Positions 53,466 to 61,502 of a stretch of DNA of 64,000 nucleotides are shown here, in pieces. Both the position numbers and the translations under genes were made by a program. This stretch comes from Pseudomonas graminis. Lineage in GTDB: Bacteria > Pseudomonadota > Gammaproteobacteria > Pseudomonadales > Pseudomonadaceae. The stretch spans positions 175,312 to 239,311 of the forward strand of contig NZ_FOHW01000001.1 of assembly GCF_900111735.1 (NCBI RefSeq). Direction: 5' to 3'. Within the stretch, counting starts at the first letter, position 1. Every line of letters starts with the position of its first letter. The notes below the pieces were generated by a model. That model was not told the origin of the DNA and ran no database searches. It saw nothing but the letters and a program-made list of their open reading frames with translations.

Positions 53466-54404
53466 TCAGCCAGAGTGAATGCCTTCCGCAGAATGTTGCT
53501 CCCATGGGGGGCATGGTGACCAAGCCTCCACGAGCTTATCGATGAAGAGTCGAATTTTTGGAGAGAGGTGCCGCTTGCTAGGGTAGATCACCCGAATAGG
53601 CTCCGCCGCCTCGGCGTACTCCGCGAGCAGTTGAACGAGCTTGCCACTGCGCAAATCGTCGTTGACCACGTAGGAAGGCAGAGTCGCTATCCCCAGGCCA
53701 GCGACAGCCGACTGGTGCAACGACTCGGCACTGTCCATCTGCAGCCTTCCGCCATGAGTAACGGACACAGAGCTACCATTCACGCGAAAATTCCAGGGAA
53801 GCAATCTCCCACCGCTCACAAAATGCAGGCACTGGTGCTCGGATAAAGCGTCCGGCGTTTTAGGCTCGGCATGCTCAGCCAAATATTTGGGGGAAGCGCA
53901 GGTAATCATTTGTTGGTAGGCCACAGTGCGCGTTAACAACCGAGAATCTTCCTTCGGTGGCCCGATGCGCATGGCCAGATCAAATCCCTCATCAATCAGA
54001 TCCACCAGCCTGTCAGAAAAGGTGATATCCACGCTCAAGGAGGGCCAATCTTTCAGGCAGCATTCGATGTGCTGGAGAACGTGAAGCCTCCCCAATGCAA
54101 CCGGCAGGCTCATCCGCAGCCGTCCACTGGGTGTCGCGCGACGAAACGCCAAGGCGTCCTCCACATCGTCCAGATCCTGGAGAACACCCACACACCGCTC
54201 ATAAAGAACCTGCCCGTCGTCCGTCATGCTCAAGCTACGAGTAGTGCGATTGAGCAGGCGTACTTGCAAACGAGCCTCAAGCCTGACTATCGACTTCCCC
54301 ACCGCCGAGCGAGTGAGCCCCAGCTGCTTCGCCGCCGCAGTGAAGCTGCCAGCGTTTACGGAGCTTACAAAAGCGGCAATGTCGTTCAGGTTGTGGAGTT
54401 CCAT
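53466..54404 (-). CDS. LysR family transcriptional regulator
   Basis: A 312-residue LysR protein with winged helix-turn-helix at about 6-65 (IAAFVSSVNAGSFTAAAKQLGLTRSAVGKSIVRLEARLQVRLLNRTTRSL). It is divergent from the HSL-type hydrolase gene with 122 bp between, the usual layout for control of that gene and the exporter that follows. It is also convergent with the NTF2-like gene. Confidence 0.9.
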   Translation of the reverse strand: MELHNLNDIAAFVSSVNAGSFTAAAKQLGLTRSAVGKSIVRLEARLQVRLLNRTTRSLSMTDDGQVLYERCVGVLQDLDDVEDALAFRRATPSGRLRMSLPVALGRLHVLQHIECCLKDWPSLSVDITFSDRLVDLIDEGFDLAMRIGPPKEDSRLLTRTVAYQQMITCASPKYLAEHAEPKTPDALSEHQCLHFVSGGRLLPWNFRVNGSSVSVTHGGRLQMDSAESLHQSAVAGLGIATLPSYVVNDDLRSGKLVQLLAEYAEAAEPIRVIYPSKRHLSPKIRLFIDKLVEAWSPCPPWEQHSAEGIHSG

Positions 54405-54526
54405 GGAGACCTCTGGCCGTCAACGTTAGGGCGATTTAGCACCTGATATGGGGAACCCTATTCCCCAATAAGAAGCATAGTATCTCAATTAGCTACTCCA
54501 TTGCCCAACGATCAATTGAGGTCATT

Positions 54527-55453
54527 ATGAACACTAAAGTCCAAGCAGCCGTCCAAACCTGGGCCAACAGCCTGAGCGATCTGGTACCCGTTCTTAAAGG
54601 AATCGATACCACCACAAAAATGAGCGACATCCGCGACTCTTACGCAAAAATGCTCGCACAGAATCCTGCGCCTGCTGGCGTCAAATTCGAAGCGGTCGAC
54701 ATGGGCGGCGTACCGGGCACACTCGTTACCCCTGATGAGATCAAGACCGACGCAGTAGTGATGTACATCCATGGCGGCGCATACATTGTTGGTCGTCCAG
54801 ACGGTTACCACGGTATCGGCGGCAACTACGCAAAAATGCTCGGCGCTCGTGTCTACATGCCGGATTATCGCCTTGCCCCTGAGCACAAGTTCCCAGCCTC
54901 TATTGACGACACACTGCGCGCCTACGAGTGGCTGCTTGAGCAGAAAATCCCGGCTAACAAGATCGCATTCTCTGGCGAGTCAGCTGGCGGCGCGATGGTT
55001 GTCAGCGTGATGGTGGCTGCTAAATCCAAAGGGCTTCCACTGCCTGCAGTGGGTTCGTCCATCTCGCCATGGGCAAACCTTGAACACACCGGTACTTCCA
55101 TGAGCAACCGTGAAGGGCTGGATCCTCTGAACTCCAAGCCTGTCTTGGACATCCTCGCCAGAGCATTCCTGGGCGACACATTGGCCAATCATCCTCTGGC
55201 CTCACCTGTGTTCGCGGACGTCACCGGTCTTCCACCAATCTTGGTGCAGATCGGCGAGAACGAGCTGATGTTGAGTGATGCAATGCGCCTTGCAACTCAC
55301 CTGGCTGATAACCGAGTTCGCGTGAACCTGGAAGTATGGCCTGCGATGTTCCACGCCTGGCACTTCTACGCCGCCATGCTGCCGGAAGGTCAGCAGGCTA
55401 TGGAGAGTTCCGCTCGGTTCATCGAGGCTGGCTTGGCCGACGCTAACCGCTAA
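54527..55453 (+). CDS. alpha/beta hydrolase of the hormone-sensitive lipase family
   Basis: A 308-residue esterase. The HSL oxyanion motif is MYIHGGAYIVGRPDGYH, the nucleophile elbow GESAGGAMV, and the Asp/His parts are in the VQIGENELMLSDA and PAMFHAWHFY regions. It would cleave short acyl esters or lactones. A GAGGT Shine-Dalgarno precedes the ATG. A terminator follows, so it is probably a single-gene unit under the divergent LysR. Confidence 0.92.
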   Translation: MNTKVQAAVQTWANSLSDLVPVLKGIDTTTKMSDIRDSYAKMLAQNPAPAGVKFEAVDMGGVPGTLVTPDEIKTDAVVMYIHGGAYIVGRPDGYHGIGGNYAKMLGARVYMPDYRLAPEHKFPASIDDTLRAYEWLLEQKIPANKIAFSGESAGGAMVVSVMVAAKSKGLPLPAVGSSISPWANLEHTGTSMSNREGLDPLNSKPVLDILARAFLGDTLANHPLASPVFADVTGLPPILVQIGENELMLSDAMRLATHLADNRVRVNLEVWPAMFHAWHFYAAMLPEGQQAMESSARFIEAGLADANR

Positions 55454-55463
55454 AACGAAGGAC

Positions 55464-55495
55464 AACCGCGATAGCTTTGTGGCTGTCGCGGTTTT
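55464..55495 (+). terminator. terminator after the HSL-type hydrolase
   Basis: AACCGCGATAGC pairs with GCTGTCGCGGTT (one G-T pair), loop TTTGTG, followed by TT. It starts 10 bp after the stop codon. Confidence 0.75.
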
Positions 55496-55620
55496 GCTCA
55501 TCCCGTTTCTATAAAAGCTTCATCAGGCTATGCCGAGAGCCTGAGCAAGCGCCCTGCCCAACCCCCTAATATTTCACCTAACGCCCCTGCTTGGCAGGCC
55601 GTGTCCACTGAACTCAGAAG

Positions 55621-56805
55621 ATGGTTTTTCCGATGACACCAGCCCGCAGCACGATCAACCCAAGGGTCTATGCGCTGACCTTCACTGCATTTGTAATGCT
55701 CTCTTCTGAATTTATCGTCGCAGGTTTACTGCCTGAAATTGCAACTTCGCTGGCCATCACTATTGGCGCCGCGAGTGGGCTGGTGACGGCTTTTGCTTTA
55801 GGCATGGGCATCAGCGCGCCAATCATTGGTGTTCTAGCACACCGGGCCTCGAAACGATCCCTCCTCATCGCCGCGTGCGTGGCACTCGTTCTCGGGAATG
55901 GGATTTCCGCAGTCTTTAGCGACTACTCCATCATCCTCATTGGTCGCGTACTAGGAGGAATCGGCGTTGCTGTTTTCTGGACAAACGCCGCTCTGGCCGC
56001 GAAGTCACTGTCGCAAGGCCGCAATGAAAGCATGGCGATTGGTAGAGTCTTGGTGGGAATCTCGATCGCATCGGTCGTAGGCGTCCCAGTCGGCAAACTC
56101 ATCGCAGACGCCACCAATTGGCGGATGGCAATGTGGATGATGACAGCGCTGAGCAGTGTGGCTTTGCTAACCGTGTGGATTTGGGTGAGGCCTGCAGAAG
56201 AATCGCGGCAGAAAGAAAATCTGCGCGACACCCTGCGTGTAGCCTTCAAGCCTGACGTCTCAATGACCTTGGTCAGTTCGTGCTTAATATTTGCTGGCGT
56301 TGCCTCGGTATTCAACTTCTTGGCTACCTTCCTGGAAAAGGAAACCGGCTTCGGTGAGATGAACGTCACGCTGATCCTATGTCTCTACGGCGTCGCAGAC
56401 ATCGTGAGCAATTTGATCCTGTCCAGACGTGTAAAAGATGATCTGGAGCCACTGTTCAGACGGGTCTTGATGACCATGGCCTTGGGCATGTGCGCCCTGT
56501 CAGTTTTTGGCAATCTCACATGGGCTGTACCACTCGCCATCATCATTGTTGCCAGCAGCCACGCTGGTGTCAGCCTGCTTGTCGGAATAGACGTATTAAA
56601 AAGGGCTGGGAACGCTGGTCAGTTGATCAATGCCATAAACGTATCAATGATAAATCTAGGCATCGGCATTGGTGCAGTCATTACTGGGTTGCTGATAGAT
56701 CGCGCGGGCGTTAGCACCATAGGTTGGGTTGGCGCATGCTTCATTTTTTTGGCGCTGTCTGTTCGATGGAAAATCGAACGAAGCAACGTACATCATCATG
56801 AATGA
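55621..56805 (+). CDS. MFS transporter (DHA1 type)
   Basis: A 394-residue major facilitator with 12 predicted TM helices. The motif-A region is VLAHRASKRSLLIAACVAL and TM4-5 is LIGRVLGGIGVAVFWTNAALAAKSL, as in arabinose-efflux-type exporters. An alternative ATG lies four codons in. Its stop comes 95 bp before a sugar-isomerase-like gene on the same strand. Substrate unknown. Confidence 0.88.
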   Translation: MVFPMTPARSTINPRVYALTFTAFVMLSSEFIVAGLLPEIATSLAITIGAASGLVTAFALGMGISAPIIGVLAHRASKRSLLIAACVALVLGNGISAVFSDYSIILIGRVLGGIGVAVFWTNAALAAKSLSQGRNESMAIGRVLVGISIASVVGVPVGKLIADATNWRMAMWMMTALSSVALLTVWIWVRPAEESRQKENLRDTLRVAFKPDVSMTLVSSCLIFAGVASVFNFLATFLEKETGFGEMNVTLILCLYGVADIVSNLILSRRVKDDLEPLFRRVLMTMALGMCALSVFGNLTWAVPLAIIIVASSHAGVSLLVGIDVLKRAGNAGQLINAINVSMINLGIGIGAVITGLLIDRAGVSTIGWVGACFIFLALSVRWKIERSNVHHHE

Positions 56806-56900
56806 GTTGTAGATGTGGATACCGTCCTATCAGTCGAGGCAGCCAATGGCTGCTTGCGCAAATGGCGCAATTCATCCGAGCCAAGTTCACAGGAAGCACT

Positions 56901-57734
56901 ATGCAACGCTTAGCTATCAGCCAGATCACCACCAAGCCACTAACGTTGGAGCAGGACTTGGCCCTCTGCAAAACACTGGACTGCGGACTGGAGATAGATG
57001 AGAAAAAGCTCTCGGTTGATCGTAGCGAGGCTCATGACCAGTTGGCGTATATCAAAGAAAGCGGTGTTCGGATCACGTCCATCCAACCTAAGACGCTTAC
57101 AGTCTTTCCATCCGCTTCAGCACCGCAGCCAGAGTCTCCGGAGGCCCGGCTGGAAAATCTCATTGGCTCGGTGGATCTGTTTAGCAAATACTGGAAAGGT
57201 CTGCCTTTGGTGACAAACACTGGAGCTGATCCCGATGGCAACGAGTACAAAGTTTGGGAAGGCTGCGTGCAGCGTTACCAGACTCTGGCCAACCATGCCG
57301 AAGATCAGGGGATGAAGATCGCTCTGGAGGCTCTCGGCCCATCTCTTATGAACGCCAACTCCATTCTTTTCGCCTACAGCCAAGCTCAAGAGATGGCCGC
57401 ATCGGTGGACAAAAAAAGCTTTGGCGTCTGCCTCGATATTTACAACAGCTGGCAGGATCCGGCCCTTATCGAATCAATCACATCAGAGAAGCTATTTCTG
57501 GTGCAGCTAGCTGACTGGCGTCGCCCAAGGTCACTGCATGACCGACGTGCCCTCGGGGATGGTCAGATATCCTTTTCACCCATACTGCGCAGACTATTGG
57601 AGTGTGGCTACAAGGGTGACTATGTTCTGGAGATCTTCTCAGACTCGGTTTCTGACTCGCTGTGGAGAGACGCTTCGACAATCAGCCTGGCGATCGAAGC
57701 CAGTACGCGAATCTTCGACAGCCTGTCACTTTAA
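56901..57734 (+). CDS. sugar phosphate isomerase/epimerase-like TIM-barrel protein
   Basis: A 277-residue protein of the xylose-isomerase-like/AP-endonuclease-2 TIM-barrel superfamily. Barrel strands with likely metal ligands appear in KIALEALGPSLMNANSI, FGVCLDIYNSWQDPALI, FLVQLADWRRP and DYVLEIFSD. Such proteins act as isomerases, epimerases or dehydratases on sugars or cyclitols. ATG 56901 with AGGAAG Shine-Dalgarno is preferred over the upstream ATG at 56802, which overlaps the MFS gene. Confidence 0.8.
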   Translation: MQRLAISQITTKPLTLEQDLALCKTLDCGLEIDEKKLSVDRSEAHDQLAYIKESGVRITSIQPKTLTVFPSASAPQPESPEARLENLIGSVDLFSKYWKGLPLVTNTGADPDGNEYKVWEGCVQRYQTLANHAEDQGMKIALEALGPSLMNANSILFAYSQAQEMAASVDKKSFGVCLDIYNSWQDPALIESITSEKLFLVQLADWRRPRSLHDRRALGDGQISFSPILRRLLECGYKGDYVLEIFSDSVSDSLWRDASTISLAIEASTRIFDSLSL

Positions 57735-57761
57735 GCCTGACTGGCAGTCACAGAACTTCCT

Positions 57762-58271
57762 TTATTTCACCCACTTGAGACATGCAAATCCCGTATCAAT
57801 CCGAAGCGGCTGAACAGGTTCAACGCTTTCCTGATCGCCAACTTTCTTGACTACGTCTACGGCGCAGAAATACTGGTCTGGGCTGACAACGGATAAGACG
57901 CCTTTCCTTGGCTCGCTCCAAAACCTCTTCGCCACGGTATACGTAGCGCCCTCTTCAGGCGTGAAAGAGAACGGAACCTGGCATTGCATGCCTCCGACTT
58001 CACTGCGATAAGTCAAAATCAGCTCTTTATCCACGGCCACTGGAGACTCGACGAAGTCACCAGTGGCAAGCAGCGTTGTGTAACCCGCGTAACACCCTTT
58101 TTCGTTGAACGTCATCAGATCCAGCCTGGCGCCGTGATCGTATTTCATACGCACCGTCGCTGAGGGTTGACCAGGCTGAGGAACAGCATACTGCTTGCCG
58201 TACATGATTGAGTTGCAGCCACTTGTAAGAGCCACCTGGGCAATTGCATGAACTTGACCAGCCATTTGCAT
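57762..58271 (-). CDS. putative lipoprotein with damaged or uncertain N-terminus
   Basis: A 169-residue frame. The stretch VALTSGCNSIMYGKQYAVPQPGQPS has a lipobox-like LTSGC, and the rest is a beta-rich domain (VRMKYDHGARLDLMTFNEKGC, PFSFTPEEGATYTVAKRFW). Ahead of the lipobox there is no positively charged, hydrophobic signal segment. Instead the coding start runs into 23-bp tandem repeats. The original 5' end may have been replaced. Function unknown. Confidence 0.5.
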   Translation of the reverse strand: MQMAGQVHAIAQVALTSGCNSIMYGKQYAVPQPGQPSATVRMKYDHGARLDLMTFNEKGCYAGYTTLLATGDFVESPVAVDKELILTYRSEVGGMQCQVPFSFTPEEGATYTVAKRFWSEPRKGVLSVVSPDQYFCAVDVVKKVGDQESVEPVQPLRIDTGFACLKWVK

Positions 58272-58310
58272 TCGACTTGACCAGTCGTTTGCATCCGACT
58301 TGACCAGTGC
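58243..58310. repeat. three tandem copies of a 22-23-bp unit
   Basis: Three head-to-tail units of the form TTTGCATYCGACTTGACCAG plus 3 bp, at 58243-58264 (diverged), 58265-58287 and 58288-58310. They cover the presumed 5' end and upstream region of the minus-strand lipoprotein gene. Confidence 0.75.
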
Positions 58311-58402
58311 GCATGATGCCAGTGTGAATCCTGCCCGGGTGGCAATGACGGCTGCCGGGCTTCTGTCCTATCAAATAATCAGCACGCGCTTAGGAGAGGA
58401 AC

Positions 58403-58726
58403 ATGAAAGGTTTTCTGGTCACTTTCTTTACTCAACAGAATCGTCGCTATCAGGGAAAGATGCTCGGCGACTGGATCGTTGATTTGGCGAAAGAAATGGG
58501 ACTGCGGGGTGCGACTCTGTCCACAGGTATCGAAGGCTTTGGGCATACCGGCCGGCTGCATTCCTCGCATTTTTTTGAACTAGCGGATCAGCCTACCGAA
58601 ATTCGTATGGCCATTACCGAGGACGAATCTGTGCAGTTATTCAAGCGATTGGAGCTTGAAGATATCTCGTTATTTTACATAAAAACCCCAGTTGAGATGG
58701 GCTTCGCCGGAACAGAAGTCACCTAG
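58403..58726 (+). CDS. DUF190 (PII-like) protein, fluoride cassette copy 1
   Basis: A 107-residue DUF190 protein (LVTFFTQQNRRYQGKMLGDWIVDLAKEMGLRGATLSTGIEGFGHTGRLHSSHFFELADQPTEIRMAI). The family has a PII-like fold and often neighbours CrcB or CLC-type fluoride exporters. AGGAGAGGA precedes the ATG. It lies just upstream of the fluoride riboswitch and exporter, in the same direction. A regulatory or sensing role at the exporter is inferred. Confidence 0.88.
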   Translation: MKGFLVTFFTQQNRRYQGKMLGDWIVDLAKEMGLRGATLSTGIEGFGHTGRLHSSHFFELADQPTEIRMAITEDESVQLFKRLELEDISLFYIKTPVEMGFAGTEVT

Positions 58727-58792
58727 TCTGGCCTGCTTTCATAAGCGGTGACTCGAAGACGCCTACGCTTGCCTCGTGCTCCGAAACACGAT

Positions 58793-58821
58793 TTTACATT
58801 TTGGACAGAGCTCGCTAAGAT
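58793..58821 (+). promoter_or_regulatory. sigma-70-type promoter of the fluoride riboswitch RNA
   Basis: TTTACA (58793-58798), 17-bp spacer, TAAGAT (58816-58821). The predicted transcript would begin a few bases before the riboswitch aptamer at 58831. Confidence 0.6.
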
Positions 58822-58830
58822 CGGCTCATT

Positions 58831-58891
58831 GGAGATGGCATTCCTCCATTAACCAACCGCTGTGCCCGTAGCAGCTGATGATGCCTACAGA
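58831..58891 (+). ncRNA. fluoride riboswitch (crcB motif) aptamer
   Basis: The aptamer begins GGAGATGGCATTCCTCC. It continues through ATTAACCAACCGCTG and GCCCGTAGCAGC, and ends CTGATGATGCCTACAGA. This is the crcB-motif layout (GGnGATGG helix and junction, conserved ACCGC, CTGATG...CCT pseudoknot strand) and closely resembles the Pseudomonas syringae eriC fluoride riboswitch as I recall it. Fluoride, held by three Mg ions, stabilises it and turns on the downstream exporter. It is preceded by a promoter and followed by hairpins that overlap its 3' strand and the start codon of the exporter gene. Confidence 0.93.
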
Positions 58892-58916
58892 AACCTGATC
58901 AACCAGGTCTGTAGGC
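58883..58916 (+). promoter_or_regulatory. expression-platform hairpin sharing the riboswitch 3' strand
   Basis: GCCTACAGA (58883-58891), the 3' end of the aptamer, pairs perfectly with TCTGTAGGC (58908-58916), extended by CCTG/CAGG. Forming it would destroy the aptamer, so the two are mutually exclusive. T5 comes only about 20 nt later, so simple intrinsic termination is not certain. Confidence 0.7.
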
Positions 58917-58938
58917 GTTCGCGCCCAGAATCCCCTTT

Positions 58939-58974
58939 TTGGTCAGGCCCACTTACATTTTTGTGGCTGGCCAA
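58939..58974 (+). promoter_or_regulatory. hairpin abutting the eriC start codon
   Basis: TTGGTCAG pairs with CTGGCCAA (one G-T pair) and CCAC with GTGG. The 3' arm ends at 58974, directly before the ATG at 58975. It would hide the ribosome-binding region, so it may add translational control to the riboswitch. Confidence 0.5.
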
Positions 58975-60321
58975 ATGTCTAAATTTCGACGACCTGAACA
59001 ACTCGACTTACTGCCCTATATTGCGAAATGGCTTGCGCTTGCTGGTCTTGTAGCTCTTTTGGCAGGCTCTGCCTCTGCGTTATTCCTCCTTTCTTTGGAT
59101 CATGCCACCCAGTGGCGAGAAGCCCATCCCTGGGTGCTCTGGCTCCTGCCAGTTGCTGGCTTTGCCGTGGGACTTGCGTATCACCTGATAGGCAAACCAG
59201 TTGATGCCGGAAACAACCTGATCATCGATGAGATCCACGATCCTAAAAAGACTATTCCCTTGCGCATGGTGCCGATGGTGCTAATCGGAACCGTGGTTTC
59301 CCACCTCTTCGGTGCATCTGTGGGACGTGAGGGAACGGCGGTGCAGATGGGCGGCGCTCTTGCGGATCAATTGACGCATGTCTTTCGGCTACGCCGCGAA
59401 GATCGCCGGGTGATTCTCATGGCCGGTATCAGTGCTGGCTTTGCGTCCGTCTTCGGCACCCCTCTTGCCGGGGCTTTGTTCGGACTTGAAGTGTTGGCCA
59501 TCGGACGCATGCGTTACGACGCGCTTTTCCCTTGCGTGGTTGCGGCAATCGTTGCTGACCAGGTGGGGAAAGCCTGGGGAGTGGTTCATACGCATTACGT
59601 CATTGGCGAAGTGGTTCCCGTGCAGCTCTGGAGCGTCATGGCTGTGGTCGCCGCTGGGATTATCTTCGGCCTCACTGGCCTGCTATTCGCGACGACCACC
59701 CATAAGCTAGGGGCTTTCGTTAAACGACTTATCTCCTATTCGCCATTACGACCATTCGCCGGCGGCCTTCTGATCGCAGTGGCAGTGTGGGCGCTTGGTA
59801 GCAACCATTACACCGATGTCGATAAGTACATCGGACTGGGGATTCCGAGCATCGTCCAATCCTTTCAAATGCCAATGGCTCCTTGGGACTGGCTTGGAAA
59901 GATGTTGTTCACCGTTGTCTCCCTGGGGACTGGATTCAAGGGCGGCGAAGTCACTCCGCTGTTTTACATTGGAGCCACCTTGGGGAACGCGCTAGCGCCC
60001 CTCTTACATCTTCCCTTCGGCATGCTGGCTGGTATCGGTTTTGTCGCTGTCTTCGCTGGTGCAGCTAATACGCCACTGGCAACCATTGTCATGGCCATGG
60101 AGCTCTTCGGGCCTGAAATTGCTCCGCTTGCAGCCATTGCCTGTATCGCAAGTTACCTCGTATCCGGGCATACCGGGATCTATCACGCCCAGCGCGTCGG
60201 TCACAGCAAGCATCACCGTCCTCTGCCGAAGGAAATCCGGCTCTCCGATATCAAGCAATTTCATGCTCAAAGTGAATCCGCCAGCGAGCGCAAAGTGACT
60301 TTTATTGGGGAAGAGAAATGA
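58975..60321 (+). CDS. eriC: CLC-F type fluoride/proton antiporter
   Basis: A 448-residue CLC-family protein with about 10-12 membrane segments. The gating-glutamate motif is SVGREGTAVQMGGAL. Later motifs are TPLAGALFGLEVLAI, GTGFKGGEVTPLFYIGATLGN and FAGAANTPLATIVMAMELFG. The divergence from chloride-type GSGIP and GxFxP motifs together with a fluoride riboswitch leader points to the fluoride-specific CLC-F clade. It pumps F- out using the proton gradient. ATG 58975 is preferred; TTG 58939 would extend it by 12 residues. Its stop overlaps the next gene. Confidence 0.93.
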   Translation: MSKFRRPEQLDLLPYIAKWLALAGLVALLAGSASALFLLSLDHATQWREAHPWVLWLLPVAGFAVGLAYHLIGKPVDAGNNLIIDEIHDPKKTIPLRMVPMVLIGTVVSHLFGASVGREGTAVQMGGALADQLTHVFRLRREDRRVILMAGISAGFASVFGTPLAGALFGLEVLAIGRMRYDALFPCVVAAIVADQVGKAWGVVHTHYVIGEVVPVQLWSVMAVVAAGIIFGLTGLLFATTTHKLGAFVKRLISYSPLRPFAGGLLIAVAVWALGSNHYTDVDKYIGLGIPSIVQSFQMPMAPWDWLGKMLFTVVSLGTGFKGGEVTPLFYIGATLGNALAPLLHLPFGMLAGIGFVAVFAGAANTPLATIVMAMELFGPEIAPLAAIACIASYLVSGHTGIYHAQRVGHSKHHRPLPKEIRLSDIKQFHAQSESASERKVTFIGEEK

Positions 60322-60683
60322 CCGAACATCGCCAAGATCGCCTGACAGCTTTGCAGCTCTATTTCCCTGGCGCTAGTCGGGCTCGAGTTACAAATTTCTG
60401 GCATCACCTGAGTGCGCCCGCACTTGCCCAACACCTTCTTAAAGTCGCGCAGAAAGCCAAGATTGATCAGGTCATGCTCAAACCGATTTCTGCGGGCTAT
60501 TTGACGGGCCATCGCATTTCCCATCATCACCCGGAGCTTGGTGATATGCGTCATCCGCAGTGTCTGGAATTGCTGGATACAGAGGTCAAGCTGCGCACCT
60601 TCCTGCGCGACCACGCTGACGAGTTGCGCAAGGTGCGAGCAGTTCTTCTCTTATGCGAGTTACCGCTCAGTGAAGCCTTGTAA
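60318..60683 (+). CDS. DUF190-like PII-fold protein of the fluoride cassette
   Basis: A 121-residue protein whose ATG overlaps the eriC stop. The pattern LQLYFPG, then LAQHLLKVAQKAKIDQVMLKPISAGYLTGHRISHHH and PQCLELLDTEVKLRTFLRDHADEL parallels the DUF190 topology, although it is diverged from the two clear DUF190 proteins here. The three consecutive His (ISHHHPE) are notable. It is probably translated with the exporter and may bind it or act as a sensor. Confidence 0.65.
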   Translation: MTEHRQDRLTALQLYFPGASRARVTNFWHHLSAPALAQHLLKVAQKAKIDQVMLKPISAGYLTGHRISHHHPELGDMRHPQCLELLDTEVKLRTFLRDHADELRKVRAVLLLCELPLSEAL

Positions 60684-60742
60684 TTCAGTTCAAAGAAACA
60701 GTTCGCAAATGAAGAGGCATAGCCGACTAACCGTTGGTCGCT

Positions 60743-60767
60743 CTCGCCACATTAGAGGATGTTGCCA
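60743..60767. repeat. 25-bp direct repeat, copy A
   Basis: Begins CTCGCCACATTAGAGG and ends at the A of the second DUF190 ATG. It recurs at 63855-63879 with two mismatches. This copy carries the GAGG that precedes the DUF190 start. Confidence 0.7.
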
Positions 60768-61090
60768 TGAATGGCTTTCAACTGACGTTTTTCACTGAAC
60801 AGAGTACCAACTACCAGCATCTTCCACTCGGGGAGTGGCTGGTTGAGTTCGCCAAACGAGAGGGCATGTTGGGAGCGACGCTGGTGAGCGGTACGGAAGG
60901 CCTGGATCATTTAGGACATTTGCATACCGCGCATTTCCTCAGCGGTGCTGATCATCCGGTCACAGTGACGATATCCACTGATGAGCCCGGGTGCGAGAAG
61001 TTGCTGGAAGCATTGGCCAAGGAGGCGTTTTCGCTGAGCTTTATCAAATTGCCCATCGAGTACGGTCGAGTGGGCCAGGCGAAAAGCTGA
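60767..61090 (+). CDS. DUF190 (PII-like) protein, fluoride cassette copy 2
   Basis: A 107-residue DUF190 protein, same length and layout as the one at 58403 (QLTFFTEQSTNYQHLPLGEWLVEFAKREGMLGATLVSGTEGLDHLGHLHTAHFL). The two are diverged, so this is not a recent tandem copy. ATG 60767 follows GAGG. The cassette thus carries two clear DUF190 genes on either side of the exporter. Confidence 0.88.
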   Translation: MNGFQLTFFTEQSTNYQHLPLGEWLVEFAKREGMLGATLVSGTEGLDHLGHLHTAHFLSGADHPVTVTISTDEPGCEKLLEALAKEAFSLSFIKLPIEYGRVGQAKS

Positions 61091-61132
61091 AAACCACGGT
61101 TTGTTGGACAACCAGTAAAAAGGATAAACGCC

Positions 61133-61399
61133 ATGTACCGAATTTATAACCTGCGTCCACAGCCAGCCCCCGTCAACTGGGCTCGTGACAACAGGCCGCT
61201 CCTCGTAGGACTGGTTTTTTGGGCGCTTTTTTTGGCGGGCATTGCAGGCAGCCAAAAGGTATCGAGCGAGGGTTGGTACATCGTCACCTCGCTCGAAGGC
61301 GCCTTGGTCACGATGCGCATGCCCAGTGAGAAATCCTGCAAGGCAGACGTGACCATCACCTGCGTACCTGGCTACGAGCTGAGAGCACAGCAACGTTGA
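61133..61399 (+). CDS. small membrane protein of the fluoride cassette
   Basis: An 88-residue protein with one TM helix at about 23-40 (PLLVGLVFWALFLAGIAG) and a C-terminal part with two Cys (SCKADVTITCVPG) that may face the periplasm. No family recognised. Start ATG 61133 is preceded by AAAAGGA. Same strand and close spacing with neighbours. Confidence 0.6.
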   Translation: MYRIYNLRPQPAPVNWARDNRPLLVGLVFWALFLAGIAGSQKVSSEGWYIVTSLEGALVTMRMPSEKSCKADVTITCVPGYELRAQQR

Positions 61400-61502
61400 A
61401 CGTTACGAGCGCGATGGTGGTGGGCAATCCAAAGATGAGATTGCGAAATGGAACTCACCGACGTCGGCTCATCAAAACCACTTTAGAGAAATGGGATACC
61501 AC

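Noticed and set aside
57762..58374. Upstream in-frame lipobox-like stretch extending the lipoprotein N-terminus
   Set aside because: The extended frame has no start codon before an in-frame TAG, so the apparent signal sequence is not supported.
58320..58402. Possible second riboswitch ahead of the first DUF190 gene
   Set aside because: There is a GCCCGG/CCGGGC hairpin but none of the conserved crcB-motif segments.
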